Positions 50,653 through 60,248 of a stretch of DNA of 64,000 nt are shown here, piece after piece. Position 1 is the stretch's first letter, and every line of letters begins with the position of its first letter. Made by a program: the position numbers and the translations under genes. The stretch spans positions 197,291 to 261,290 of the forward strand of contig NZ_QUHB01000003.1 of the NCBI RefSeq assembly GCF_003479405.1, written 5' to 3'. The stretch is from Eubacterium sp. AF16-48. Its GTDB lineage: Bacteria > Bacillota > Clostridia > Lachnospirales > Lachnospiraceae. The notes beneath the pieces were generated by a model that did no database searches, was not told the DNA's origin, and saw only the letters and a program-made list of their open reading frames with translations.

Positions 50653-50694
50653 TACCGGTATGGTTTTAGGTAATTAAATCCGTACCGGTATTTT
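50653..50694. terminator. Bidirectional terminator near the end of birA
   Basis: TACCGGTATGG pairs with CCGTACCGGTA (one G-U), followed by TTTTGT on the plus strand and by AAAACTTTGG read on the minus strand. It likely ends birA and any RNA from 50154. Confidence 0.7.
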
Positions 50695-50719
50695 GTATTT
50701 AGCCTTAAAGGTAGCTGAT

Positions 50720-51694
50720 TTATTTGATTTTAATGCTTACTTCCCCGGATGAAAGCCATTTCTCGCTACCATCTTCATATTCTACCTTTAATCGGCAGTC
50801 TCTGTCGATTTCTTTGGCAGTAACAGGTATTTTATCATCACCGTTTACAATATAGATTCTTCGTCCAATAAGCATGGAACGTTTAATGTATTCATCCACG
50901 TAGGATTTTTTGTCAAAATTTTCATAATAGTCCATAAAATAATCCAAAAGATGGGCTATAAGGATACTTCTTTTATTAACCGTATCGGTATTGCTGTCAA
51001 AAACCGCAGTGGCTATATCATTAATGTTATCAGGAAATCCACCGTCAGGATAGCAAATGTTAATTCCTATTCCTACAATGGCATAATCTAATTTTCCCGT
51101 TTCAATATTAAAGGAAGCTTCAGTTAATATTCCACAAACTTTTTTATCAGATATATATATATCATTAACCCATTTAATGTCAGCTTTTTTATCTGAAACA
51201 TCTTCAATGGCTTTGGCAGTGGCAACGGCAGCAGAAGTAGTAAGAAACAGTGATTCCCCTGCCGGAATGTCAGGGCGGACTAAAATGCTTAAATATATTC
51301 CGGTTTTTGATGGAGAATAAAAATTCTTTCCCATGCGCCCTTTTCCGGCAGTCTGTTCCTGAGAAATTATTACGGTTCCGTGAGGTGCCCCCTGAGCTGC
51401 CTGCTCCTTTAAAACATCATTAGTGGACGAAATTGTGTCATATACAGTTATGTTAAGGCCGTCGTGGTTTAAATGCTGCTTTATGCTCCAGGATGAAAGA
51501 ATGTCATTATCCATGTTAAGACAATATCCTTTATTAGGAACAGCAGAAATACGGTATCCACTTTTCTCTAAGGACTTAATTGCCTTCCATACGGCATTTC
51601 TGCTGACACCTAATGCAGCTGCCAGTTCACTGCCTGAAAAATAAGTTCCTTTATTATCTTCTAATTGTTTTAATACCTGATCTTTTACCTTCAT
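50720..51694 (-). CDS. birA: Bifunctional biotin-protein ligase / biotin operon repressor
   Basis: The start at 51694 has GGAGG five to six bases upstream on the minus strand; the track-length frame from 51736 lacks this. The product has 324 residues. The N-terminal winged helix (about 1-62: FSGSELAAALGVSRNAVWKA, IKSLEKSGYRISAVPNKGY) makes it a group II BirA, able to repress. The ligase domain has SQEQTAGKGRMGKNFYSP (biotinyl-AMP loop), IKWVNDIYISDKKVCGILTE and the C-terminal domain. It makes biotinyl-AMP and transfers biotin to carboxylases. It is divergent from bioY, with a BirA-box-like operator between them. Confidence 0.94.
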   Translation of the reverse strand: MKVKDQVLKQLEDNKGTYFSGSELAAALGVSRNAVWKAIKSLEKSGYRISAVPNKGYCLNMDNDILSSWSIKQHLNHDGLNITVYDTISSTNDVLKEQAAQGAPHGTVIISQEQTAGKGRMGKNFYSPSKTGIYLSILVRPDIPAGESLFLTTSAAVATAKAIEDVSDKKADIKWVNDIYISDKKVCGILTEASFNIETGKLDYAIVGIGINICYPDGGFPDNINDIATAVFDSNTDTVNKRSILIAHLLDYFMDYYENFDKKSYVDEYIKRSMLIGRRIYIVNGDDKIPVTAKEIDRDCRLKVEYEDGSEKWLSSGEVSIKIK

Positions 51695-51771
51695 GTTCGC
51701 CTCCAAAAGCAAGTTGTAATGCATTAAGTATAGCATTTTATTAATTTAAAAACAATAAAGCTGGAAAGAAA

Positions 51772-51823
51772 TGTGAACCTAAAAAATAAAATGGTTGACA
51801 AATAGAACTATATGAAATAAAAT
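51772..51823 (+). promoter_or_regulatory. bioY promoter overlapped by a BirA-box-like operator
   Basis: The half sites TGTGAACC (51772-51779) and GGTTGACAA (51793-51801) are inverted and 13 bases apart, close to the BirA consensus TTGTTAACC and its complement. The -35 TTGACA (51795-51800) lies in the right half, and TAAAAT (51818-51823) follows after 17 bases. BirA with biotinyl-AMP would block bioY when biotin is plentiful. Confidence 0.65.
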
Positions 51824-51860
51824 TGTGACGTTTGAATAATAAAAAAGAGAGGATAAAAAT

Positions 51861-52430
51861 ATGCAGACACAAAAAGAAAAGTTGTTTTCAACACAAAACA
51901 TGGTTTTAATAGCAATATTTACGGCTTTAATAGTAGTATGTTCATGGATAAGAGTTCCGGTTCAGCCGGTTCCATTTACCCTTCAGACATTTGCAGTTTT
52001 CGTAACTGCCGGATTGCTGGGGTCAAAGAGAGGAACAATCTCAGTTATAGTTTACATACTGTTAGGAATTATAGGCGTTCCGGTTTTTGCAGGTCAGGTA
52101 AAATCAGGACCGTCAGTTATAGCAGGACCAACAGGGGGATATATTGTGGGATTTATATTTACGGCAATTGTTACAGGATTAATTGTTGAAAAAGCTGCTA
52201 ACAAATTAGAGGGAGTGGCAAAAATCGCAGTTACCGCATTAGCAATGCTTGTAGGAGATGTAATATGTTTTGCCATAGGAACAATATGGTTCATGATTTT
52301 AATGAAAAACGGATTAGTTGCAACATTGGGACTTTGCGTATTCCCATACATAATACCTGATATAATTAAAATAATTGTTGCAGTAATAATTGTAGACAGA
52401 ATGAAAAAATATGTAAGATATTTTGATTAA
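51861..52430 (+). CDS. bioY: Biotin transporter BioY (ECF S component)
   Basis: The 189-residue product has six membrane helices and the BioY signature: VPVQPVPFTLQTFAVFVTAG near the N-terminus, ILLGIIGVPVFAG and the GPTGGYIVGFIF motif. It binds biotin in the membrane and imports it alone or with the shared ECF energising module, which is not encoded here. AGAGAGG precedes the ATG. The presence of BirA across the divide and of the operator supports biotin regulation. A strong terminator follows, so it is transcribed alone. Confidence 0.95.
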   Translation: MQTQKEKLFSTQNMVLIAIFTALIVVCSWIRVPVQPVPFTLQTFAVFVTAGLLGSKRGTISVIVYILLGIIGVPVFAGQVKSGPSVIAGPTGGYIVGFIFTAIVTGLIVEKAANKLEGVAKIAVTALAMLVGDVICFAIGTIWFMILMKNGLVATLGLCVFPYIIPDIIKIIVAVIIVDRMKKYVRYFD

Positions 52431-52445
52431 TTTTAAATAGGTTTT

Positions 52446-52496
52446 AAAAAGCTGCTGCTTTGGTGATATGAAATCATCAGGCAGCAGCTTTTCTTA
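52446..52496 (+). terminator. Terminator after bioY
   Basis: AAAAGCTGCTGC pairs with GCAGCAGCTTTT, with an inner TGATAT/ATCATCA pairing, followed by CTTAT. This is a strong hairpin. Confidence 0.8.
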
Positions 52497-52590
52497 TGGA
52501 TAGATAAGTTAAATTATGGTAATATAGATATTGTAGGTCTTTAATGATTTTGGGGGAGACTTATATATTTTTATGAAAGGTAAGAAAAGA

Positions 52591-55548
52591 ATGTTTAAAG
52601 ATTTTATTGAAAAAAATAAATCCATATACGAAAAAGATGCATATGAAGTAGTGATAAATAAGTATATTGAAGAAATTAATTCTGATGCATGGCTTTTAAA
52701 ACATAAAAAAACCGGGGCGAGAATTGTATTATTGTCAAATGAGGATGACAACAAGGTTTTTAACATAGGCTTCAGAACACCGGTAAACAATGACACAGGT
52801 GTGCCTCATATTATAGAACATACGGTTTTATGTGGCTCAAAAAATTTCCCTTTAAGAGATCCTTTTATGGAACTGGTAAAGGGGTCACTTAATACATTTC
52901 TTAATGCCATGACTTATCCTGACAGAACGGTATATCCGGTGGCAAGCTACAATGATAAGGATTTTAAAAATCTTATGCACATATATATGGATGCGGTTTT
53001 TAATCCAAATATTTATAAAACAGATAAAATTTTCAAACAGGAAGGCTGGCATTATGAGCTTAATGACGAAAATGAGCCTTTAGAAATTAACGGCATTGTT
53101 TACAATGAAATGAAGGGTGTGTATTCATCTATAGACGGAATTGCTTCCCGTGTAACAGCTCAATCATTGTTCCCGGATACAACATATCAGTATGAATCCG
53201 GTGGCGACCCGGAGCATATTCCGGAGCTTACTTATGAGGAATATCTTGATTTCCATAGAAGATATTATCATCCGTCAAACAGCTTTATTTATCTCTACGG
53301 CGACATGGATATGAGTGAAAGATTGGACTGGATTGATGAAAATTATCTTGGAAAATATGACAAATTGGACATTGATTCTAGTATTGAACATCAAAGTTCG
53401 TTTGATAAAACATATGAGATTGTAAAGGAATATGCCATTTCCGATAATGAAATAGAAGAAGAAAGTGCAATGCTTACATCAAATTATGTTATAGGAGACA
53501 ACCTTGACGCAAAACTTATGCTGGCGTTTAAGGTACTTAAATATGCAATAATGGATATAGAGGGAGCTCCACTTAAACAGGCAATTATAGATGCAGGTAT
53601 TGGAAAGGCAGTGACAGGCTCTATGGATGACGACATACTTCAGCCTGTATACAGCATTGTGGTAAAGGGTGCTAATAAGGATGACAAGGACAGGTTCCTT
53701 CAGGTAGTTCAGGACACATTAGAGAAAATCGTAGAAAATGGCATTGATAAAACAACACTTCTTGCAGGTCTTAACAGCATTGAGTTTGACACAAAGGAAT
53801 CTGATTTTGGAAGCATTCCAAAGGGACTTATGTGGGGACTGGATGTTATGGCAAGCTGGATTTATGATGATGAGAAACCATTTATTCACTTAGAGACAAA
53901 CAAAATTTTTGATGAGTTAAGAAAGAATATTGAAGGTAATTATTTTGAAGAACTTCTTACGAAATATCTTATAAATAATACACATCATTCTGTAGTGGTT
54001 CTGGCACCGAAAAAGGGGCTTACAGAGGAAAAAGAATCTAGGTTAATGGAAAGTCTTCAGGCAAAAAAGGCAGGTTTGTCTAAGGAAGAGATTGAGAAGA
54101 TAATTACTGAAACCCGTGAATTAGAGGAGTTTCAAAAGACACCATCTACTCAGGAAGAATTAGAAACTATTCCTCTTTTGGAGATTTCAGACATTAATAA
54201 AAATCCGAGACCTCTTATTAGTAAAAAAAGTCAGGTGGAAAATATCCCGGTGCTTCACAGTGATATTTTTACTAACGGTATCGGATATGTGGATATAGCC
54301 TTTGACTGCTCACGGATGCCTGAAAAGTACCACCAATACATTGGTCTTTTGAAGTATCTTTTAACATACATGGATACAGACAGAGACTATATGGAATTAA
54401 ATATGGATATAGATTTGAATTTAGGTGGTCTGGCCTTTGACACAGGTTTATATGTAAGTCAAAGTGAGAATAAAATTAAATTAAACACTGAAATTCACTT
54501 CAAGGCTCTTAATGAGAATATTAAGATTGCATATGAAATCATTAACGAAGTAATTTTGAAAACAAAGTTTGACAATGAGAAGCGTCTTAAAGAATTACTT
54601 GAAGAGTTAAAACTTAGAATGAACAGAAGAATAGTAAGCAGTGGTGACAGTGTGGCAAGGCTTAGGGCAATGTCATATTATTCAAAGGCATATTATTTAA
54701 GAGACCAAATCGCTGGACTGGCATTTTATGAGTTTATAAGTGACATTGTTGATAATTTTAATGAGAAAAAAGATAAAGTTATAGCAATGCTTTATGACAC
54801 TGTGAAAAAAGTGTTTGTTAAGGATAATATGATTCTTAACTTTGCAGGTGATGGCGAAAACTTTGAAAAAGTAAAAGAATATACTGTAGACCTTAAGAAA
54901 AATATGTTTGACAGTTCAGATGATTTTAAGGAGCAGTTTGACGGCTGGAAGTTTGTTCCACAGCAGAAAAACGAGGCCATTGTAACATCAGGTCAGGTTC
55001 AATATGTAACCATGGCAGGAAATTATAATGACGAAGGTGAGAAGGAAGAGTACGATGGAAGCTTTTTTGTTCTGGGAAATATTATGAGAAATAAATATTT
55101 ATGGAATAATATCAGGGAAAAAGGCGGAGCATACGGATGTAATTGTGTTATTGGAAAAACAGGAGACGGTTTCTTTAGCTCATACAGGGATCCGAAGCTT
55201 AAGGAGTCAGTTGAGGTATATAAGAAGGCACCTGAATTTATAGAAAATTTCAACGTGGATGAGCGTGAAATGCGCAAGTATATTATCGGCACAATCAGTC
55301 TTCTTGATACACCACTAAATGCAGCTGATATAAGCGGAAGGGAATTTACTAATTATATGGCAGGGGTGCCCTACGAGTCCCTTTGTAAAACAAGACTTAA
55401 GGTTTTGGCAACAACACCGGAGGACATAAGAAATCTTGCACCAAAGGTTAAAAAGATAATAGACAGAAACAATATCTGCGTTGTGGGAAGCAAAAGTGCC
55501 ATAGAAGGTTCTAGGGAGTTATTTAAGGAAATTAAAGAATTAAGATAA
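52591..55548 (+). CDS. M16C metalloprotease (insulinase family, PreP-like)
   Basis: The product has 985 residues from ATG 52591 (AAAGG ten bases upstream; ATG 52573 is an alternative). The inverted zinc motif HIIEH lies at residues 73-77 within GVPHIIEHTVLCGS. The distal Glu is in YNEMKGVYSS near residue 169. Two homologous halves of ~450 residues enclose a chamber and are joined by a helical hinge (about 470-530). Relatives degrade peptides such as transit or signal peptides. The length fits falcilysin/PreP. No signal peptide is present, so it acts in the cytoplasm. Confidence 0.93.
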   Translation: MFKDFIEKNKSIYEKDAYEVVINKYIEEINSDAWLLKHKKTGARIVLLSNEDDNKVFNIGFRTPVNNDTGVPHIIEHTVLCGSKNFPLRDPFMELVKGSLNTFLNAMTYPDRTVYPVASYNDKDFKNLMHIYMDAVFNPNIYKTDKIFKQEGWHYELNDENEPLEINGIVYNEMKGVYSSIDGIASRVTAQSLFPDTTYQYESGGDPEHIPELTYEEYLDFHRRYYHPSNSFIYLYGDMDMSERLDWIDENYLGKYDKLDIDSSIEHQSSFDKTYEIVKEYAISDNEIEEESAMLTSNYVIGDNLDAKLMLAFKVLKYAIMDIEGAPLKQAIIDAGIGKAVTGSMDDDILQPVYSIVVKGANKDDKDRFLQVVQDTLEKIVENGIDKTTLLAGLNSIEFDTKESDFGSIPKGLMWGLDVMASWIYDDEKPFIHLETNKIFDELRKNIEGNYFEELLTKYLINNTHHSVVVLAPKKGLTEEKESRLMESLQAKKAGLSKEEIEKIITETRELEEFQKTPSTQEELETIPLLEISDINKNPRPLISKKSQVENIPVLHSDIFTNGIGYVDIAFDCSRMPEKYHQYIGLLKYLLTYMDTDRDYMELNMDIDLNLGGLAFDTGLYVSQSENKIKLNTEIHFKALNENIKIAYEIINEVILKTKFDNEKRLKELLEELKLRMNRRIVSSGDSVARLRAMSYYSKAYYLRDQIAGLAFYEFISDIVDNFNEKKDKVIAMLYDTVKKVFVKDNMILNFAGDGENFEKVKEYTVDLKKNMFDSSDDFKEQFDGWKFVPQQKNEAIVTSGQVQYVTMAGNYNDEGEKEEYDGSFFVLGNIMRNKYLWNNIREKGGAYGCNCVIGKTGDGFFSSYRDPKLKESVEVYKKAPEFIENFNVDEREMRKYIIGTISLLDTPLNAADISGREFTNYMAGVPYESLCKTRLKVLATTPEDIRNLAPKVKKIIDRNNICVVGSKSAIEGSRELFKEIKELR

Positions 55549-55558
55549 GAGGTATAAA

Positions 55559-56473
55559 ATGGATTCAGGAAAGAATACAAAGTTTAAATCGGGTTTTGTG
55601 GCACTTATTGGAAGACCAAATGTTGGAAAGTCAACATTAATGAATCAGATTATCGGACAGAAGATTGCCATAACATCAAATAAACCACAGACTACAAGAA
55701 ATAAAATTCAGACTGTTTATACATGTGATGAAGGTCAGATTGTATTTTTAGACACACCGGGTATTCACAAGGCGAAAAACAAGCTTGGAGAGTATATGGT
55801 AAATGTGGCTGAAAAAACATTAAAGGAAGTTGATTTAATTATGTGGCTGGTGGAACCGGACACCTTTATTGGAGCAGGGGAACAGCATATTGCCCAGCAA
55901 CTTAAAGGAATAGGAGTTCCGGTTATCCTTGTTATTAACAAGACAGACACCGTAAAACAGGAAGAGATTCTTACATTTATAGATGCATATAGAAAAATAT
56001 ATGATTTTGATGAAATAATACCTGCATCAGCCCTAAGAGGCAAAAATGTTGATGTTGTTATTGAACAGATTTTCAAATATCTGCCGGAAGGCCCACAGTA
56101 TTATGATGAAGATACAGTGACAGACCAGCCTATGAGACAAATCGTGGCGGAGTTAATCAGGGAGAAAGCTCTTCATGCATTAAATGAAGAAGTCCCTCAC
56201 GGAATTGCCGTTACTATTGAAAAAATGAAGAAGCGTACAAAGACTGACATTGTGGATATTGAGGCAACAATAATATGTGAAAGAGAATCACACAAGGGCA
56301 TTATTATTGGCAAAAAAGGCAGCATGTTAAAGAAAATCGGAACAAATGCCAGATATGAAATAGAAAAACAGCTGGAAATGAAAGTAAATCTTCAGCTTTG
56401 GGTAAAGGTTAGAAAAGATTGGCGTGACAGCGAACTTCTTATGAAAAATTACGGTTATATAAATGAGAAGTAG
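55559..56473 (+). CDS. era: GTPase Era
   Basis: The product has 304 residues. The TrmE/Era GTPase domain has VALIGRPNVGKSTLMNQIIG (P-loop), ITSNKPQTTRNKI (switch I), DTPGIHKAK and NKTD. The KH domain (about 205-300) has IIIGKKGSMLKKIGTNARYE and LQLWVKVRKDWRD. Era binds 16S rRNA near the anti-Shine-Dalgarno sequence and assists 30S assembly. It starts ten bases after the M16C gene. A YqzL-like gene and recO follow, the usual Firmicutes order. Confidence 0.97.
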   Translation: MDSGKNTKFKSGFVALIGRPNVGKSTLMNQIIGQKIAITSNKPQTTRNKIQTVYTCDEGQIVFLDTPGIHKAKNKLGEYMVNVAEKTLKEVDLIMWLVEPDTFIGAGEQHIAQQLKGIGVPVILVINKTDTVKQEEILTFIDAYRKIYDFDEIIPASALRGKNVDVVIEQIFKYLPEGPQYYDEDTVTDQPMRQIVAELIREKALHALNEEVPHGIAVTIEKMKKRTKTDIVDIEATIICERESHKGIIIGKKGSMLKKIGTNARYEIEKQLEMKVNLQLWVKVRKDWRDSELLMKNYGYINEK

Positions 56474-56616
56474 TTGTTAAATGAATTAACAATTGGTCTT
56501 TCCAGTTTTTTCTTTGAAGAAATCAGTATACAAATAATCTCATGGGAGAACCTAATCTTATCACTTAAACAGGTGAAAAAAGCAATTTGATAATTGCAGT
56601 ATTACGGAGGGATAAG

Positions 56617-56811
56617 ATGGATAATTTAAACAGTTGGAAGGTTTTTGAAGCAACAGGTAAGATTGAAGATTATTTGAAATATGCTGATGAGAGAAGAATA
56701 AATAAAGCACGGGAAAGCTTTATTGCAAGGATAAAGGACACAGAAGGAAAAGAAGATGGTAGAAACAGTAACGGCGCTGGGGATGGTAATATCTTCAATG
56801 GCTATAGGTGA
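56617..56811 (+). CDS. YqzL-like small protein
   Basis: ATG 56617 has GGAGGG upstream. The 64-residue product begins MDNLNSWKVFEATGKIEDYL, the pattern of YqzL proteins, which usually lie between era and recO in Firmicutes. It overlaps the recO start by 56 bases, so the last ~18 residues are translated from recO's beginning in another frame and may not be conserved. Function is unknown. Confidence 0.75.
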   Translation: MDNLNSWKVFEATGKIEDYLKYADERRINKARESFIARIKDTEGKEDGRNSNGAGDGNIFNGYR

Positions 56812-57487
56812 ATACGATAAGAGATTAGTTATAATTACAAAGGAATTTGGAAAAATAACAGCTTTCGCCCGTGGCGCAAGAAAACCTAACAGTCCGTTTC
56901 TAGGAGGAAGCCAGCCTATGGCTTTTGGTGAATTTACCTTATACCGGGGACGGAACGCCTATACGGTTACTGGAATGAAAATTAGCGATTATTTCAGCAA
57001 TTCCATGACAGACATTGACAGCATGTACATGGGAATGTATTTTCTTGAACTGGCAGGATACTATGGAAGAGAAGGAATAGAGGCCTCTGAAACTTTAAAA
57101 CTTTTATATATGGCAATGAAAGCTTTAACTAAAAACAGGATTCCTGTTGACTTAATACGTTGTATATATGAGCTTAAAACCTTGGTTATAAACGGAGAGT
57201 ACCCCAACGTTTTCTCCTGTGGTAATTGTGGAGAGAAGCAGGAACTTGATTATTTTGATATAAACCGTAATACAATGGTATGTAAAAAGTGTCACGGAAA
57301 GGTACCGGATAATGAGATAATAACAGATTCCACGGTGTATGCACTGCAATTTATTGTAGTTACTCCTGTAGATAAATTGTTTTCCTTTACAGTTACAGAT
57401 ATAGTTTTGAAACAGCTAAAACATATTATTGGTTCATACATGGATAAAGTGATAGACAAAAAGTTCAATTCGTTGGAATTTTTGTAA
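56756..57487 (+). CDS. recO: DNA repair protein RecO
   Basis: The product has 243 residues. The N-terminal OB fold (about 1-80: ALGMVISSMAIGEYDKRLVI, GKITAFARGARKPNSPFLGG) binds single-stranded DNA. The C-terminal helical part carries a zinc site, FSCGNCGEKQ and MVCKKCHGKV. RecO loads RecA with RecR onto SSB-coated DNA. The ATG has an AAGGAAAAGAAG site. The gene lies inside the era operon and overlaps the yqzL-like gene. Confidence 0.93.
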   Translation: MVETVTALGMVISSMAIGEYDKRLVIITKEFGKITAFARGARKPNSPFLGGSQPMAFGEFTLYRGRNAYTVTGMKISDYFSNSMTDIDSMYMGMYFLELAGYYGREGIEASETLKLLYMAMKALTKNRIPVDLIRCIYELKTLVINGEYPNVFSCGNCGEKQELDYFDINRNTMVCKKCHGKVPDNEIITDSTVYALQFIVVTPVDKLFSFTVTDIVLKQLKHIIGSYMDKVIDKKFNSLEFL

Positions 57488-57595
57488 ATTTTTTATGCAA
57501 AATATGTATTGAAATAATGGTGGTTTGCGTTTAAAATTGTAATCTAGGTGATACTGTTTATAAGGTATTTGCCAAATATCAGGAGGAATGAACAG

Positions 57596-58231
57596 ATGAA
57601 GCATATTAACAAAAAGTTAGCAGCTCTTTTTCTTGTGCTGGTGGTAGCTGTTGGAGCTACGGCGTGTGGAAGCACAATAGGTGATATGGATATTGCCAAG
57701 GGCGAGAGTGCAGTTTACATACAGGAAGATGGAAAGGTATCTTACGGTGTTGCGGAAAAGTTTGACAAGGACTATTACGACGAAAGTAAGCTTGAAGATA
57801 CCATAAACAAAGAGGTGGCAGATTATAACGACGGGAATAAAGCTTCCGTGAAAAATGCCATTACGGTAGATACATTCAAGGTTAAAAGCGATGTGGCAAC
57901 ATTAGTTCTTGAATTTGCTACAACATATGATTTTTCAACTTACATTAAAGAATACAATAAGGTTGAAAGCAATGAGTTTTTCATGGGAAAGATAGCGGAC
58001 AATTCTGATTGCAAAATAAAAGGTGATTTTACTTCACCGGATAAGAAAAAAGATGCCACAACCAAGGAAATCAAGGCTATGGAAGATGCCAATATCCTTA
58101 TTATTAAAGGAAAATATAAGGTTCAGTTAGATGAGGATGTTAAGTATATCAGTTCAAATTGCAGTGTGGATGATGATGGAATAGTAACCACTGATGATTC
58201 TGATGAAAATTTAAGTTATATTGTATATTAA
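57596..58231 (+). CDS. Secreted lipoprotein, function unknown
   Basis: ATG 57596 has AGGAGG nine bases upstream. A lipoprotein signal peptide (about 1-23) ends in the lipobox VGATAC, giving a lipid-anchored Cys at about residue 23. The mature part is acidic, with a beta-rich core (ITVDTFKVKSDVATLVLEFA) and an Asp-rich end. No enzyme motif is visible. It sits between recO and glyQS, so its position in core genes suggests a conserved Lachnospiraceae lipoprotein. Confidence 0.78.
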   Translation: MKHINKKLAALFLVLVVAVGATACGSTIGDMDIAKGESAVYIQEDGKVSYGVAEKFDKDYYDESKLEDTINKEVADYNDGNKASVKNAITVDTFKVKSDVATLVLEFATTYDFSTYIKEYNKVESNEFFMGKIADNSDCKIKGDFTSPDKKKDATTKEIKAMEDANILIIKGKYKVQLDEDVKYISSNCSVDDDGIVTTDDSDENLSYIVY

Positions 58232-58287
58232 AAATAATACTGAAAGTATTTGATAAAATCTAAATTATATTAAGGAGAGATGTAATA

Positions 58288-59685
58288 ATGGAAAAGACAA
58301 TGGATAAGATAGTTGCATTGGCAAAAAGCAGAGGATTTGTATATCCGGGATCAGAAATTTACGGAGGTCTTGCTAATACATGGGACTACGGAAATCTTGG
58401 AGTTGAACTTAAAAACAATGTAAAAAAGGCGTGGTGGAAGAAGTTTGTTCAGGAAAATCCATACAATGTAGGTGTTGATTGTGCTATTCTTATGAACCCA
58501 CAGACATGGGTTGCATCAGGACATTTAGGAGGATTCTCAGACCCGTTAATGGATTGTAAGGAATGTCATGAAAGATTCAGAGCTGACAAGCTTATTGAAG
58601 ATTATATGGATGAGCATGGTATCCAGGCTGAAGAGTCTATTGATGCATGGTCTCATGAACAGATGGCTTCATACATAGAAGATAATAATATTTGCTGTCC
58701 ATCCTGTGGAAAGCATAATTTTACAGATATACGTGAATTTAACCTTATGTTTAAGACATTTCAGGGAGTTACTGAGGATGCAAAGAATACAGTATACTTA
58801 AGACCTGAAACAGCACAGGGTATTTTCGTAAACTTTAAGAACGTTCAAAGAACATCAAGAAAGAAAATTCCATTTGGTATCGGACAGATTGGTAAGTCTT
58901 TCAGAAATGAAATTACACCGGGTAACTTCACTTTCAGAACAAGAGAATTTGAACAGATGGAACTTGAATTTTTCTGTGAACCGGGAACAGACCTTGACTG
59001 GTTCCAGTATTGGAGAGGTTTCTGCCGTGACTGGTTATTAAACCTTGGTATTAAAGAAGATGAAATGAGACTTAGAGATCATTCACCTGAAGAATTATGT
59101 TTCTACTCAAAAGGAACAACTGATATTGAATTTTTATTCCCATTTGGATGGGGAGAACTTTGGGGCATTGCAGACAGAACAGATTATGACCTTACTCAGC
59201 ATCAGAATTTATCAAAAGAAGATTTAACATATTTTGATGATGAAAAGCATGAAAGATATGTTCCATACGTTATCGAGCCGTCACTTGGTGCAGATAGAGT
59301 CACATTGGCATTCCTTTGCTCAGCATATGACGAGGAGAACATCGGTACAGAAGAAAAACCGGATATGAGAACTGTGTTACATTTCCATCCGGCTATTGCA
59401 CCTGTAAAGATTGGTGTACTTCCATTGTCAAAGAAGTTAAACGAAGGAGCAGAAAAAGTATTCGCACAGCTTAGCAAGTATTATAACTGCGAATTTGATG
59501 ACAGAGGAGCAATTGGAAAGAGATATCGTCGTCAGGATGAAATAGGAACACCGTTCTGTGTAACATATGATTTTGATTCAGAAGAAGACGGTGCCGTAAC
59601 AGTTCGTGACAGAGATACAATGAAGCAGGAAAGAATAAAAATTGAAGACCTTAAGGCATACTTTGAGGAGAAAATGGATTTCTAA
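58288..59685 (+). CDS. glyQS: Glycyl-tRNA synthetase, class II single-chain type
   Basis: The product has 465 residues with all class II motifs: motif 1 region [19 protein letters not shown], motif 2 [20 protein letters not shown], glycine pocket [10 protein letters not shown] and motif 3 [18 protein letters not shown]. The anticodon-binding domain (about 360-460) has [10 protein letters not shown] and [20 protein letters not shown] CxxC pair (DCKECHERF ... [10 protein letters not shown]) forms a zinc site. The enzyme attaches glycine to tRNA-Gly. AAGGAGAG precedes the ATG. Confidence 0.97.
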   Translation: MEKTMDKIVALAKSRGFVYPGSEIYGGLANTWDYGNLGVELKNNVKKAWWKKFVQENPYNVGVDCAILMNPQTWVASGHLGGFSDPLMDCKECHERFRADKLIEDYMDEHGIQAEESIDAWSHEQMASYIEDNNICCPSCGKHNFTDIREFNLMFKTFQGVTEDAKNTVYLRPETAQGIFVNFKNVQRTSRKKIPFGIGQIGKSFRNEITPGNFTFRTREFEQMELEFFCEPGTDLDWFQYWRGFCRDWLLNLGIKEDEMRLRDHSPEELCFYSKGTTDIEFLFPFGWGELWGIADRTDYDLTQHQNLSKEDLTYFDDEKHERYVPYVIEPSLGADRVTLAFLCSAYDEENIGTEEKPDMRTVLHFHPAIAPVKIGVLPLSKKLNEGAEKVFAQLSKYYNCEFDDRGAIGKRYRRQDEIGTPFCVTYDFDSEEDGAVTVRDRDTMKQERIKIEDLKAYFEEKMDF

Positions 59686-59859
59686 TCAGATATAAATTAA
59701 TCTAATCAAACGGGAAAGAACTTGGAAGGTTTTGGAAATATTTTGAAAAGAGGTATTTTCATGGAACCGATAATGCGAGTAGTGCAGACTGCATAGGGCT
59801 CAAAGGAGTTTTGGAAGGAATTAGACCCGTATGAATTAAGAGATTATTATAGTTTCCGA

Positions 59860-60027
59860 ATGAATACAGTGGTTGTGGTTCAAAGCGAACTAAGCAGAGT
59901 ACACAAACTGGCAGTTACAGTTGACGGAAAAAGAATTAATACAGAAGTACCTCCACACTCAATAACAACATTTATTGTGGAGACAGATAAGAATTTTATT
60001 AGGAAAAACCTATGGCTTTTAAACTAA
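59860..60027 (+). pseudogene. C-terminal remnant of a glycoside-hydrolase-like gene
   Basis: The frame from ATG 59860 encodes 55 residues ending in IVETDKNFIRKNLWLLN. The sequence KLAVTVDGKRINTEVPPHSI then TTFIVE resembles the terminal beta domain of family 30-like glycosidases. No upstream catalytic domain is present. From 59686 to 59860 nothing else can be supported. The remnant lies between glyQS and the ppdK promoter. Confidence 0.4.
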
Positions 60028-60042
60028 AAACAGCGTTCTCTC

Positions 60043-60070
60043 TTGACTATAAGGCGCTGTATGTTATAAT
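60043..60070 (+). promoter_or_regulatory. Promoter of ppdK
   Basis: TTGACT (60043-60048), 16 bases, TATAAT (60065-60070). It lies about 180 bases before the ppdK start, so a long leader is expected. A CAGCG/CGCTG pairing overlaps the -35. Confidence 0.65.
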
Positions 60071-60248
60071 TGTTCCGTAGGTGCTAGTGCGCCCTTTTTC
60101 TGCGTGACTACATAGAAAGAGACATTTATTGAACATATTTTATCCGGAAAACAGGGCAACACCAAAAATCGATTGTATGAGCTGGTAAGGAATGCCATTC
60201 TACAGCTCATGACATACAATACTTATTATTTATTAGGAGGAAGAACAG

